Shown here: piece after piece, positions 8,591 through 17,447 of the stretch | Layout of the letters: the number at the start of each line of letters is the position of its first letter | How positions within the stretch are numbered: the stretch's first letter is position 1 | Assembly: GCF_025144225.1 (NCBI RefSeq) | Contig: NZ_JALXXB010000011.1 | Span: 11,299 to 75,298, forward strand | Length of the DNA: 64,000 nucleotides | DNA from: Aestuariimicrobium sp. p3-SID1156 | GTDB taxonomy: Bacteria; Actinomycetota; Actinomycetes; Propionibacteriales; Propionibacteriaceae | Direction: 5' to 3' | Position numbers and translations under genes: made by a program | The notes under the pieces: generated by a model | Database searches by the model: none | What the model saw: only the letters and a program-made list of their open reading frames with translations | What the model was told of the DNA's origin: nothing

Positions 8591-8621
8591 GCCCTGAATT
8601 GAACCAGATGGCTCCGGATGA

Positions 8622-10367
8622 TCAGATCCAGGACCCGAACCACATCCGCAGCTGCCACTGCTTGCGGGTGATCAGCTGGTCGGTGTAGATCGGGAAGAAG
8701 AAGGCGAAGTTCAACGCCACTGCGCCGACCAGGCTGGAGGCGATCCACGAGTTTCGCTTTCGGTGCGGGTCCCCGGCCGATCCGATCAGCTTGCCCAGAC
8801 ACAACGCCAGACAGATGGTGGTGAAGGGGATGATGCAGATCGCGTAGAAGAAGAACAGCGGCCGCTCGGTGTACTGGAACCAGGGCAGGTACATCGCCAG
8901 TGCTGCGGTGGCGGGGAGCCCGAAGCGCCAGTCGCGCTCGGCCACCCAGTAGATGAGCCCCGCGATCAGGGCCGCCAGGCAGAGCCACCACAGGATCGGC
9001 GTCCCCAGCCCGGAGATCACGCGCAGGCAGGTGTCGTTGACCGCCTCGCAGCCCTGCTCGCCCGGCTTGATGCCATTCTGGGCATCAATGCCGATGGGGC
9101 GCGCCATGATCAGCCACCCAGCCGGGTGCGCCTCGTAGGTGTGCTTGGCGTTGTTGATGAAGTCACCGGTGTGGAACTGGTAGACCTCGCGGTGGTACTG
9201 CAGCCAGGACCCCAGCCAGTTCGGCAGGGTGGACAGCACCGAGCCGGCATTGTCCGGGTTCACGGCCCACTGCCGGTCCCAGCCTCCGGCGGTGCGGAAC
9301 CAACCGATCCAGCTGGCCATGTAGACCGGGACCGCCAGGATGACCATCCACAGGAAGGCGGGCAGGCCGTCACCCAGCAGCGCCCACCAGGACTTGCGGC
9401 GGGCACCGGCCAGGCGCCTGGCCGAGACATCCCACAGTACGGTCAGCACCCCCAACGCGGCCAGGGCGTAGATCGAGTTCCACTTCACAGCGGTCGCGCA
9501 GCCGAACATCACTCCGGCGACGATGCGCCAGGGACGCACCCACAGGCTCGGCCCGTACCGTCCCCCCAGGTCGGCCTGGTCGGTGGCGATCAGGTGGTCG
9601 GCCAGCTTGTGGCGGAACCAGTCGCGGTCGGCGGCGATCGCCGCCACGGCGGCCACCAGGAAGGTTGCCTGGAAGATGTCGAGCAGACCGATGCGGCTCA
9701 TCACGAACTGCAGCCCGTCGAAGCAGAGCAGGATGCCGGCGATCGCACCGACCATCGTGGAACGGCCCAGGCGTCGCGCCAGCCGGATCACCAGCAGGAT
9801 CATCAGCGAGCCGAAGACCGCCGAGGGCACCCGCCAACCCCACGAGTTCATGCCGAATAGCCATTCCCCGGAGGCGATGAGCCATTTGCCCAGCGGCGGA
9901 TGCACCACGTAGGCCGAGCAGATGCCGTCGATGGCATTGCTGCGTCCACAGGGTGGTTGCTTGAACAGCGCGGTGGTCTGCCCGGCAGCGAGCAGGTCAT
10001 TGGACTTCTCGACCAGGTCGTACTCGAACCCCTTGTGCAGCAGGCCCCAGGCGTCCTTGGGGTAGTAGGTCTCGTCGAAGACGACCTTCTTGGGGAAGTC
10101 GAGGTGCCACAGGCGCAGGCCGAAGGCGAACAGGGTGATGGCCAGGGTGACAACCCAGCTGGTCAGACGATCCCTCGGTGGCCCGTCCTGGAGGCGTTCA
10201 ATCGTGCTCTGGAGGGTGTGGCGGGGGACCAGCGGTTGGCCGACCGGTAGCGGCTGCAGCGACTCGGCCTCGACGTCATCGTCGGTGACCGGCCCGTAGA
10301 TCACGGCTTCGTCGGTCGCGGGCGCTGAGGCGTCGCCGAGGTCAGGAGTGTGAGTCACGCGCCCCAT
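8622..10367 (-). CDS. pmt: Pmt-type polyprenyl-phosphate-mannose protein O-mannosyltransferase
   Basis: 581 residues from ATG 10367; an in-frame GTG at 10358 is also possible. The GT39 fold is evident: a cytosolic N-tail of about 70 residues, then VVFDETYYPKDAW, in which the Asp-Glu pair of the first outer loop is catalytic, then many membrane helices. Pmt transfers mannose from polyprenyl phosphate mannose to Ser/Thr of secreted proteins during Sec export in Actinomycetota. It is divergent from rsmI with only about 43 bp between, an arrangement common in this phylum. Confidence 0.9.
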   Translation of the reverse strand: MGRVTHTPDLGDASAPATDEAVIYGPVTDDDVEAESLQPLPVGQPLVPRHTLQSTIERLQDGPPRDRLTSWVVTLAITLFAFGLRLWHLDFPKKVVFDETYYPKDAWGLLHKGFEYDLVEKSNDLLAAGQTTALFKQPPCGRSNAIDGICSAYVVHPPLGKWLIASGEWLFGMNSWGWRVPSAVFGSLMILLVIRLARRLGRSTMVGAIAGILLCFDGLQFVMSRIGLLDIFQATFLVAAVAAIAADRDWFRHKLADHLIATDQADLGGRYGPSLWVRPWRIVAGVMFGCATAVKWNSIYALAALGVLTVLWDVSARRLAGARRKSWWALLGDGLPAFLWMVILAVPVYMASWIGWFRTAGGWDRQWAVNPDNAGSVLSTLPNWLGSWLQYHREVYQFHTGDFINNAKHTYEAHPAGWLIMARPIGIDAQNGIKPGEQGCEAVNDTCLRVISGLGTPILWWLCLAALIAGLIYWVAERDWRFGLPATAALAMYLPWFQYTERPLFFFYAICIIPFTTICLALCLGKLIGSAGDPHRKRNSWIASSLVGAVALNFAFFFPIYTDQLITRKQWQLRMWFGSWI

Positions 10368-10410
10368 CGTAGGCGGTGCGGGGGTTCGGGCTCTCGGGCA
10401 AGATGGGGTG

Positions 10411-11271
10411 GTGAGCACACAGAGCGGGCGCGTCATCCTGGCCGGCACCCCGATCGGCGACAAGGACTCCGCCTCCCCGGCCCTGCGACGCGCGATTGAG
10501 GACGCCGCCCTGGTTGCCGCCGAGGACACTCGCCGCTTCCACGACCTGCTGCGCCGTCTGGGCATCACCACGTCGGCGCGCATCGTCAGCTATTTCGAAG
10601 GCAATGAATCCGAGCGGACGCCCGAGCTGGTCGAGGCACTGCAATCCGGCACCGACGTGCTGGTCGTGACCGATGCCGGGATGCCGCTGGTGTCCGACCC
10701 CGGCTATCGACTGGTGCAGGCCGCCCTGGCGGTGGGGGTGCCGGTGACGGCGGTGCCAGGGCCCTCAGCGGTGCTGACCGCGCTGGCGGTGTCTGGCCTT
10801 GCCACGGATCGGTTCTGTTTCGAGGGCTTCCTGCCCCGCAAGGAGGGCCCGCGGCGGCGCCGGCTGGAGGAATTGGCGCACGAACCGCGCACGATGGTCT
10901 TCTTCGAAGCCCCGCATCGGCTGGCCGAGTTCCTCGACGATGCCGCGGGCGCGCTGGGTGCAGACCGCCCCGGAGCGGTCTGCCGTGAGCTGACCAAGAC
11001 CCATGAGGAAGTGGTGCGGCTGCCGCTGGGCGAGCTGGCCGAATGGGCCCGCGAGCATGCCCGCGGCGAGGTCACGGTGGTGATTGCCGGGGCCCCCGAC
11101 GATGGTGCAGAGGACGTTGACCCGGTGGAGCTGGTTCGCGTCCGGATCGGGCAGGGTGAGAAGCTGTCGGCGGCCGTCGCCGAGGTGGCCGCTGCTACCG
11201 GCACCAACCGCAAGCAGCTCTACGCCGCCGCGCTCGCCGACCGCGACCAGACCAGGGAGGAGAAGCCATGA
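10411..11271 (+). CDS. rsmI: 16S rRNA (cytidine1402-2'-O)-methyltransferase RsmI
   Basis: 286 residues from GTG 10411 (another GTG directly precedes it). RsmI methylates C1402 in the decoding centre with S-adenosylmethionine. GRVILAGTPIGD, AAEDTRR, VVTDAGMPLVSDPGYRLV and VPGPSAVLTALAVSGL are the tetrapyrrole-methylase-fold motifs diagnostic for RsmI. It heads the run rsmI-tatD-rsmA-ispE, with an ATGA overlap to tatD. Confidence 0.93.
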   Translation: MSTQSGRVILAGTPIGDKDSASPALRRAIEDAALVAAEDTRRFHDLLRRLGITTSARIVSYFEGNESERTPELVEALQSGTDVLVVTDAGMPLVSDPGYRLVQAALAVGVPVTAVPGPSAVLTALAVSGLATDRFCFEGFLPRKEGPRRRRLEELAHEPRTMVFFEAPHRLAEFLDDAAGALGADRPGAVCRELTKTHEEVVRLPLGELAEWAREHARGEVTVVIAGAPDDGAEDVDPVELVRVRIGQGEKLSAAVAEVAAATGTNRKQLYAAALADRDQTREEKP

Positions 11272-12128
11272 GCACCGTGCTGGAGGACCTGGGCCTGCCA
11301 TCGCTGCCCGAACCGCTGCCGCGTCCGGTGATCGATTCCCACACCCACGCCGACACGACCCTCGAGTACTCCGGCCTGTCGTTGGCCGACAACCTCGCCA
11401 CCGCGCGGGCCGTCGGCGTCCAGGGGTTCGTGCAGATCGGCTGCGATGTCCAGGGCAGCCGCTGGGCCGAACAGGTCGCCCGCACCAACCCGGGCGTGGT
11501 CGCTGCCGTCGCGCTGCACCCCAATGAGGCCGGCCGGTTGGGTGACCAGCTGGACGCCCACATCGACCACATCGCCACTCTCGCGCGGGCAGGTCGCCAT
11601 GTGCGGGCCGTGGGGGAGACCGGCCTGGACTACTACCGAACCCGCGACGCGGACGCCCAGGCGCTCCAGAAGCACAGTTTCGCCCGGCACCTCGACATTG
11701 CGGCCGAGAACGACCTGACCGTCGTGGTGCACGACCGTGACGCCCACGCCGATGTGCTGACGGTCGTGGACCGCGTCGGCGTCCCGAATCGGTTGGTGAT
11801 GCACTGCTTCTCCGGCGACGCCGCGTTCGCCCGCGACTGCCTGGACCGGGGCGCGTGGCTCAGCTTCCCCGGGGTGGTGACCTTCGGGAGCGCCGGAGAA
11901 CTGCGCGAGGCGCTGGCCGTGGTGCCGGTCGAGAAGCTGCTGGTGGAGACCGACGCACCCTTCCTGACCCCCAAGCCCGAGCGCGGCAAGAAGAATGCGC
12001 CCTACCTGCTGCCGCACACGATCCGTTTCATCGCCGAGCAGCGAGGCTGGGATGTCGGGGAGCTCTGCGACCAACTGGTGGCAAACACTGTCGAGGCCTT
12101 CGGCGGGGAATGGGAGGCCAGCGCATGA
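11268..12128 (+). CDS. tatD: TatD-family metal-dependent DNase/hydrolase
   Basis: 286 residues. [11 protein letters not shown] gives the HxH metal pair, [10 protein letters not shown] the catalytic Glu, [11 protein letters not shown] and VMHCFSGD the two further histidines, and [20 protein letters not shown] the terminal Asp motif. Family members are 3'-5' exonucleases or D-aminoacyl-tRNA deacylases. Overlaps rsmI by ATGA at its start and rsmA by ATGA at its end, so all three are translationally coupled. Confidence 0.92.
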   Translation: MSTVLEDLGLPSLPEPLPRPVIDSHTHADTTLEYSGLSLADNLATARAVGVQGFVQIGCDVQGSRWAEQVARTNPGVVAAVALHPNEAGRLGDQLDAHIDHIATLARAGRHVRAVGETGLDYYRTRDADAQALQKHSFARHLDIAAENDLTVVVHDRDAHADVLTVVDRVGVPNRLVMHCFSGDAAFARDCLDRGAWLSFPGVVTFGSAGELREALAVVPVEKLLVETDAPFLTPKPERGKKNAPYLLPHTIRFIAEQRGWDVGELCDQLVANTVEAFGGEWEASA

Positions 12129-12988
12129 GGGAGCAGAACACCTCGGGGCTGTTGGGGGCTGCCTCAGTGCGCGAACTCGCGGCCGGCCTTGACCTGACTC
12201 CGACCAAGCAGCGGGGGCAGAACTTCGTCATCGACGCCAACACCATCCGGCGCATCGTGGCACTGTCAGGCGTGGGAGCCGATGACGTGGTGATCGAGGT
12301 CGGGCCCGGGCTGGGGTCGCTCACCCTGGGCCTGCTCGAGGTGGGCGCGGAGGTGACCGCCATCGAGATCGACGACCGACTGGCCGGCCAGCTGCCGCGG
12401 ACCATCACCGAGCGGATGCCGCAGGCGACCGACCGGATGCGGGTGGTCGAATCTGACGCCATGCTGGTGACCGAACTGCCCGGCCCCGAGCCGACCGCCC
12501 TGGTCGCGAACCTGCCCTACAACGTGTCGGTGCCGGTCCTGCTGCACCTGCTGGAACGATTCCCGACCTGGCGCACTGGGCTGGTGATGGTCCAGCTGGA
12601 GGTCTGCGACCGTCTGGTCGCCAAGCCCGGCTCGAAGGTCTACGGCGTGCCCTCGGCGAAACTGGCCTGGTATGCGAGCTCAGCTCGGGTGGGGACCGTC
12701 CCGCCGCCGGTCTTCTGGCCGGTGCCCAACGTCGATTCCGGGCTCGTGCGGATTGAGCGACGCGACCCGCCACAGACCACTGCGAGTCGCGAGCAGGTGT
12801 TCACCGTGATTGACGCCGCGTTCGCCCAGCGCCGCAAGATGCTGCGGGCCGCGCTGGCTGGCCTGTGTGGCGGTTCAACGGCCGCCGCTGCGGCGATCGA
12901 GCGTGCCGGGGTGGACCCGATGGCGCGCGGGGAGACCCTTGACGTCCAGCAATTTGCGGCCATCGCCGAGCAGATTCCGCTGGGCTAG
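12125..12988 (+). CDS. rsmA: 16S rRNA (A1518/A1519-N6)-dimethyltransferase
   Basis: 287 residues. RsmA (KsgA) dimethylates two adjacent adenines near the 3' end of 16S rRNA during 30S assembly. Motifs: [29 protein letters not shown] (SAM site), AIEIDD and [10 protein letters not shown], the NLPY catalytic motif of N6-adenine methylases. The C-terminal part [13 protein letters not shown] is the rRNA-binding helix. Starts inside the tatD stop (ATGA). Confidence 0.95.
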   Translation: MREQNTSGLLGAASVRELAAGLDLTPTKQRGQNFVIDANTIRRIVALSGVGADDVVIEVGPGLGSLTLGLLEVGAEVTAIEIDDRLAGQLPRTITERMPQATDRMRVVESDAMLVTELPGPEPTALVANLPYNVSVPVLLHLLERFPTWRTGLVMVQLEVCDRLVAKPGSKVYGVPSAKLAWYASSARVGTVPPPVFWPVPNVDSGLVRIERRDPPQTTASREQVFTVIDAAFAQRRKMLRAALAGLCGGSTAAAAAIERAGVDPMARGETLDVQQFAAIAEQIPLG

Positions 12989-12997
12989 GTTGAGCGC

Positions 12998-13924
12998 GTG
13001 GACAACCAGACAGTCGGCGCGAGCATCCGCGTCCGGGTGCCCGCCAAGATCAACCTTGCGCTGCGCGTGGGGCCCCTCGGGGACGACGGCTACCACCCGC
13101 TCGGCACCGTGTTCCAGGCCGTCTCCCTCATCGACGAGGTCGAGGCGCTGCCCTGTGACGAGGGTGTGCAGCTGAGCATGCGCGGTGAGGGGGCCGAGTC
13201 GCTCCCAGTCGATGGTCGCAACCTCGCCGTGCGCGCTGCCGAGCTCCTGCGCGAGCACTACGGGGTGTCCGAGGGGGTGGAATTGCGCATCCGCAAGCAC
13301 ATCCCCATCGCCGGGGGAATGGCCGGAGGTTCGGCGGACGCGGCCGGCGCGCTGCTGGCCTGTTCGATGCTCTGGGACCTGGACACCCAGCCCGAGGACC
13401 TGCACGATTTCGCCGCGCGACTGGGCTCGGATGTCCCCTTCGCGCTGATGGGTGGGACGGCTCGCGGGGTCGGTCGGGGGACTGAGCTGGCGCCCATGCT
13501 GACCCGCGGGAACTACCAGTGGGTCCTGGCCCTGGCCCATGAAGGGCTCTCCACGCCGGCAGTCTTCCGCCGCTTCGACGAGATGGTGGAGGCGGGCGAG
13601 ATGGTGGGGTCAACCGACGTCCCGCAAGGCGTGATGAACGCGCTGGCGACCGGGGACGTGGCCGCACTGGGAGGTGCGCTGTGCAATGACCTCGAGGCCC
13701 CCGCGTGTTCCCTGCGTCCCGAGTTGGTCGAAGTGCTCGACACTGGACGCGCGGCGACCGGCGTGGTCGGAGGCCTGCTCTCGGGCTCGGGCCCGACCTG
13801 TGCCTTCCTGGCGCGTGGGGAGTCCGCAGCGATGGACCTGGCGGCCGAGCTGAATGCGCTGCCCCAGGTGAGGGCAGTACGAAGAGCGCAAGGGCCGGTT
13901 CCTGGTGCTCGTCCCGTGAAGTAG
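12998..13924 (+). CDS. ispE: 4-diphosphocytidyl-2-C-methyl-D-erythritol kinase
   Basis: 308 residues, GHMP kinase fold. IspE phosphorylates CDP-ME in the MEP pathway to isoprenoid precursors. VRVPAKINLALRVGPLGDDGYH is the substrate-binding N-terminus, PIAGGMAGGSADAAG the GHMP ATP loop and VVGGLLSGSGPTCAF the third motif. GTG start at 12998, 9 bp past the rsmA stop. The rsmA-ispE order is conserved across Actinomycetota. Confidence 0.94.
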   Translation: MDNQTVGASIRVRVPAKINLALRVGPLGDDGYHPLGTVFQAVSLIDEVEALPCDEGVQLSMRGEGAESLPVDGRNLAVRAAELLREHYGVSEGVELRIRKHIPIAGGMAGGSADAAGALLACSMLWDLDTQPEDLHDFAARLGSDVPFALMGGTARGVGRGTELAPMLTRGNYQWVLALAHEGLSTPAVFRRFDEMVEAGEMVGSTDVPQGVMNALATGDVAALGGALCNDLEAPACSLRPELVEVLDTGRAATGVVGGLLSGSGPTCAFLARGESAAMDLAAELNALPQVRAVRRAQGPVPGARPVK

Positions 13925-13929
13925 CCAAG

Positions 13930-13949
13930 TATCTTGACGTCAACGGATA
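13930..13949. promoter_or_regulatory. probable MarR operator
   Basis: A dyad, TATC-TTGACGTCAA-CG-GATA, with a perfect 10-bp palindromic core (13934-13943), 21 bp before the marR start. It closely resembles the ATCTTGACATCAAGAT-like operators known for actinobacterial MarR proteins, so autoregulation is likely. Confidence 0.6.
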
Positions 13950-13970
13950 CCGTGGTTTTCACTGGACCCC

Positions 13971-14468
13971 ATGCACGACGAAGTGGACGAGATCCTGGCC
14001 GCCTGGAAGCGCGAGCGCCCAGACCTGGCCATCGGGCCCATGGAACTGTGGTCGCGCATCAAGCGTCTTGACCAGTACCTCGACATGGCGCGGCGCAGCG
14101 CCTACGCCGAGCACGGCCTGGAGGTGTGGGAGTTCGACGTCCTGGCGGCACTGCGGCGGGCGGGGGAGCCCTACCGGCTGACGCCCGGACAGCTGCTGAA
14201 GCAGACCCACGTGACCTCGGGGACCATGACGAATCGGGTGGATCGCCTTGTCGAGCGCGGATTCGTGACCCGTGAGAGCCATCCCGACGATGGCCGGGGG
14301 GTGCTGGTGGTGCTGACGAAGTCCGGACGCCAGCGGGTCGACGCGGCCCTGGACTCTCTGCTGGCAACTGAGGAGTCGCTGCTGCAGCGGTTCTCCCCGG
14401 AGAGGCGGGACCGGCTGGCCGACGACCTGCGCACGCTGTTGGTGGCGCAGGCGGAGCAGGCGAGCTAG
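13971..14468 (+). CDS. MarR-family transcriptional regulator
   Basis: 165 residues. A winged helix-turn-helix occupies about residues 50-115: PYRLTPGQLLKQTHVTSGTMTNRVDRLVERGFV is followed by the wing ESHPDDGRGVLVVLT. Family members are dimers that release DNA when a phenolic compound, oxidant or other small ligand binds. A palindrome of MarR-operator type sits just upstream. Its stop is 4 bp from the stop of the convergent tetR gene. No target gene apart from itself is apparent here. Confidence 0.88.
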   Translation: MHDEVDEILAAWKRERPDLAIGPMELWSRIKRLDQYLDMARRSAYAEHGLEVWEFDVLAALRRAGEPYRLTPGQLLKQTHVTSGTMTNRVDRLVERGFVTRESHPDDGRGVLVVLTKSGRQRVDAALDSLLATEESLLQRFSPERRDRLADDLRTLLVAQAEQAS

Positions 14469-14472
14469 GCGA

Positions 14473-15117
14473 TCACTCGCCGCTGCGGCGTGCCGGCTTG
14501 GAGGGTGCAGGCGGCATCTCGCGCTCGATGAGGGTGGGTTCGCGGACCAGGTTGCTCATGCCATTCCAGGCCAGGTTGACCAGGTGGGAGGCGACGACCT
14601 CCTTGGCGGGCTGGCGTGCCTCGAGCCAGGACTGGCCGGCCAGTGCGACCAGCCCAACAAGGGCCTGGGCGTAGAGACCCGCGTAGTCAGGGTCGTAACC
14701 ACGACGCTGGAACGGGACGGCGAGCAGGTCTTCCACGTTCACCACGATGTCGGAGAGGATGCTGGCGAAGGAGCCGCCGCTGGAGCCCACCGAGGAGTCA
14801 CGCGCCAGGATCCGGAAGCCCTCAGGCTCTTCGTCGATGTAGTCCAGGAGGGCCAGGGCGCCCCGCTCGATGAGCTGGCGCGGGCTGGCGGTCGGGTCGG
14901 TGAGCGCCTTGCGGATGGTGTCGTGGAGGCGGCGCGACTCCCGGTCCACCACCACCGCGTAGAGGCCCTCCTTGCCACCGAAGTGTTCGTAGACCACGGG
15001 CTTGGAGACCTGCGCGCTCACGGCGATCTCCTCGACCGAGGTGCCCTCGAAGCCATGGGACGCGAACAGGATCCGCGAGACATCGATCAGCTGCTCGCGT
15101 CGCTCCGTGCTGGTCAT
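14473..15117 (-). CDS. TetR-family transcriptional regulator
   Basis: 214 residues from ATG 15117; an upstream in-frame extension of about 39 residues is possible but looks non-coding. The helix-turn-helix lies at about 25-50: GTSVEEIAVSAQVSKPVVYEHFGGKEGLY. The rest is an all-helical ligand/dimer domain with no recognisable ligand signature. Convergent with marR. Confidence 0.88.
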   Translation of the reverse strand: MTSTERREQLIDVSRILFASHGFEGTSVEEIAVSAQVSKPVVYEHFGGKEGLYAVVVDRESRRLHDTIRKALTDPTASPRQLIERGALALLDYIDEEPEGFRILARDSSVGSSGGSFASILSDIVVNVEDLLAVPFQRRGYDPDYAGLYAQALVGLVALAGQSWLEARQPAKEVVASHLVNLAWNGMSNLVREPTLIEREMPPAPSKPARRSGE

Positions 15118-15264
15118 CCTGACGCGACCGCGCCGCGCTCGGGCTGGGTGGCCGCTGTCGACGGCTGCGCGGGGCGGGGTCTGCGGGGACAATGGCACAG
15201 GCCCAAGTCTGGCAAAGCCCTCCGAGCGGTTCAAACGAGCTGCGGGTGGCGGGGTAGGTGCGAG

Positions 15265-15293
15265 GTGACTCCATGCGTCCAGGCCCGTAGAGT
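15265..15293 (+). promoter_or_regulatory. promoter of the tRNA gene
   Basis: GTGACT and TAGAGT hexamers with a 17-bp spacer, ending 48 bp upstream of the tRNA. The -10 matches the vegetative consensus well; the -35 differs at one main position from TTGACT. Confidence 0.5.
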
Positions 15294-15341
15294 GGACGTG
15301 TTGTCCTCTTGGTCGGCGCGTCCGGCGGAGAGAGGCAGCGT

Positions 15342-15420
15342 TCCCCAGTTGGTCTGCCGGCAGGGCCCGCCTGACTTTGAATCAGGATTAGCGACGTAGG
15401 TTCGACTCCTACCTGGGGAG
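15342..15420 (+). tRNA. tRNA-Gln(TTG)-like, atypical
   Basis: 79 nt without CCA. The acceptor arms TCCCCAG/CTGGGGA pair perfectly, the anticodon stem CCTGA/TCAGG closes loop CTTTGAA (anticodon TTG, Gln), and the T-stem GTAGG/CCTAC closes TTCGACT. The D-arm is irregular and the variable region (ATTAGCGAC, 9 nt) is longer than the 4-5 nt of ordinary class I tRNAs. It has its own promoter. The 3' half from the anticodon loop onward is the integration site of the adjacent prophage remnant, which preserves the gene sequence at this end. Identity as tRNA-Gln rests on the anticodon only. Confidence 0.7.
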
Positions 15421-15422
15421 CG
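15375..15422 (+). repeat. attL: 48-bp direct repeat in the tRNA 3' end
   Basis: The stretch from the anticodon loop through the tRNA end plus CG is repeated without mismatch at 19383-19430 in the same orientation. The integrase remnant lies directly beside it, as expected for site-specific insertion into a tRNA. Confidence 0.9.
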
Positions 15423-15524
15423 GTGAGACGCCTAGTCAAACCAAGAATGAGGGCCCCGCTAACTTCCACTTGACGGGCCCTTCCTCGTTGATTTGTGAGT
15501 GACCGCTCACAACCGGTCAGAAAC

Positions 15525-16405
15525 CTACTGCGAGACCTCCCCGTAGGCCTTCCCCAGTTCGGCTGCCGCGCGTTCGCCCCCTTGCCGTCGCCCTTCACGT
15601 AGAACCGCTCGAAGGTCGGCACGTCGTGCCCGAGCAACTCTGCGGCGTCGGTACGGGAGAAGCCGCGCAAGTCGAGGAGGGTCGCGATGCTGTGCCGGGT
15701 GTTGTGGATGCTCACGAGCTGCGGGAGCTCGGCGGCCTTCGTCACCCTTGCGAACCGCCGCGTGATCGCGTCCGGCTGGATCTCCTGCCCGGCGGCATCG
15801 ACGAGGACCAGTCCCGAGGAGGGCCGACCCTGCGAGAGCCATAGCTCGCGGAGGGCATTCACGGTGCCCGGCTGGACCCGCTCGACCTCCACGTGACGAA
15901 GGGAGTTCTCGACCTTCACGGGACCGGTTGCGGTCTCGCTCCCGCGCCCCGTCTTGACGCGCGATGCACAGATGAAGACGGTCCCGTACTCGAAGTCGAC
16001 AGATCTCCAGTCGAGTCCCGCCGCCTCGCTGCGCCGCAACCCACAAAGCACCAGACGGAGAGCGACCCTCAGCCATGGCTCCCCGCCGAGCGGGTAGTCG
16101 TTCAAGGTGGTGATGAACTTCCTCGTCTGCTCGGGGGACCAGATGTCGACCCGCTGGTCCTCCTTCTGGGGCTTGGGCGTATGCACCTGGAGCGGGGCGC
16201 TGGCGAACTGTGCGTGGTTCTCCTTCACCCACCCCTCCCGCTGCCCGTACTTGTGGACGACCCTCAGCGTCACGCGGGCGTATCGGACGGAGCGAGGGAC
16301 AAGGGCTTGCCCTTGATCCCGCCGTCCATTGCGAGGGCCCTCAGCGCCGTTTCACTGCGCCTGGGGGTCAGCTTCCGGGCCTGCACGTCGCCGAGGTCAT
16401 GGGTG
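15525..16405 (-). pseudogene. int: tyrosine-family phage integrase, frameshifted
   Basis: The catalytic domain is readable in one frame up to 16273: LCGLRRSEAAGL (first Arg), SIHNTRHSIATLL (HxxR) and LLGHDVPTFERFY (His and Tyr nucleophile). After the Tyr the frame breaks at a five-C tract (15577-15581); one more base would give the natural tail ending EVSQ at 15525. Upstream, HDLGDVQARKLTPRRSETAL, a typical core-binding segment, lies in another frame, with a second shift near 16290. The arm-binding N-terminus is missing. All catalytic residues survive, so a homopolymer sequencing error is conceivable for the first break but less so for both. Confidence 0.8.
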
Positions 16406-17358
16406 GGATACCGCCCTGGACAACCCGGACCACTGGAGGACGGCGGTCCGGCCCGGGCCCTCCCCGTGGTGGACCCCGCAGGACGTTGCGGCGACCCGCG
16501 CCAGCCTCGCCTACAGCGAATGGGCTCGACTGATCCTCTGCCAATGGGCCGAGAGCGACGACGCGCTCACCAGCGCCGAAGAAGTGGAGGCCGCGATCCG
16601 CTCCGGGGTCGCCGTGCTGCCGCCCGACCAGGTCCATCGCTACGTCGCGGCCCTCGACGTGGGCACCCGCCGCGACCTCACGGCGCTGTCGATCGGCGAC
16701 GTCGACCACGCGCCCGGCCGGGCGCGTGGTCGTGGTGGACCGGGTTCTGTCGTGGTACCGGACGCCTCGACCGACAGGCGCGTGGATCTGGCGGAGGTCG
16801 AGGCCTCCGCGCTGCGCGTCTGCCGGGAGTACCGGGTCTCTCGTCTGGCGTTCGACCGGATGCAGGCCGAGCAGCTCGCAGAACCTTTCCCGGCAGGGCG
16901 TCACCGTGAGGGAGTTCGTCTTCTCCGCTGCCGGGGCGAACAAGCTCACCCGGGGACTGTTCAACGTGCTACGGGACCGCGCTCTGGAACTGCCCGACGG
17001 CGCGACGACCCGAGAGCAGTTCCTCACGACCCGGCTCGTGGAGACCTCCCCGGGAGTGGTGAAGCTGGCGAACCCGGTCGGGCACCACGACGACATTCCC
17101 ACGACCGTCGGAATGCTGGTCGCCGAGCTGGCCGACTCCCCGGTCGGGGGGAGGCTCGATCGCCTACGCCACAGGCACCGTCCGCTGGCCCTCCCGACGT
17201 CGGTCCCCACGAAGCGGCGCCCCTCGGTCGGGTCGCCCTTCCACATGGCCGAGATCCGCGCCCGGGCCCGAAACGCTCCCACCCTGCCGGGCGGCGCCTG
17301 CCCGATCCTCGGCGTCACCGGGGCGTGGGACGACCCTCGCCGCCGGGACGGTATCTAA
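16404..17358 (+). pseudogene. phage terminase large subunit remnant
   Basis: Pieces of a terminase nuclease half are spread over two frames: GWDTALDNPDHWRT, then YVAALDVGTRRDLTALSIGD with a nuclease-domain Asp, then VVVVDRVLSWYRTP, AEVEASALRVCREYRV, VREFVFSAAGANKLTRGLFN, and GVVKLANPVGHHDDIPTTVG with the late acidic motif. At least three frame changes. The ATPase half is absent and the fragment begins exactly where the integrase remnant stops, indicating a deletion junction near 16404. The tail to 17358 is unrecognised phage-like sequence. Confidence 0.65.
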
Positions 17359-17447
17359 CCCGTAGGAGGGTGCAGCGTGCCGGGGGACGCCCCGGTACGC
17401 TGCCTCAAACGGCACAGCGTTCGTGCCGAGCGATGGAGGTTGGAGAC

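Noticed and set aside
12028..12462. Minus-strand frames opposite rsmA and tatD
   Set aside because: Ser/Arg-rich antisense shadows; the plus-strand genes carry complete family motifs.
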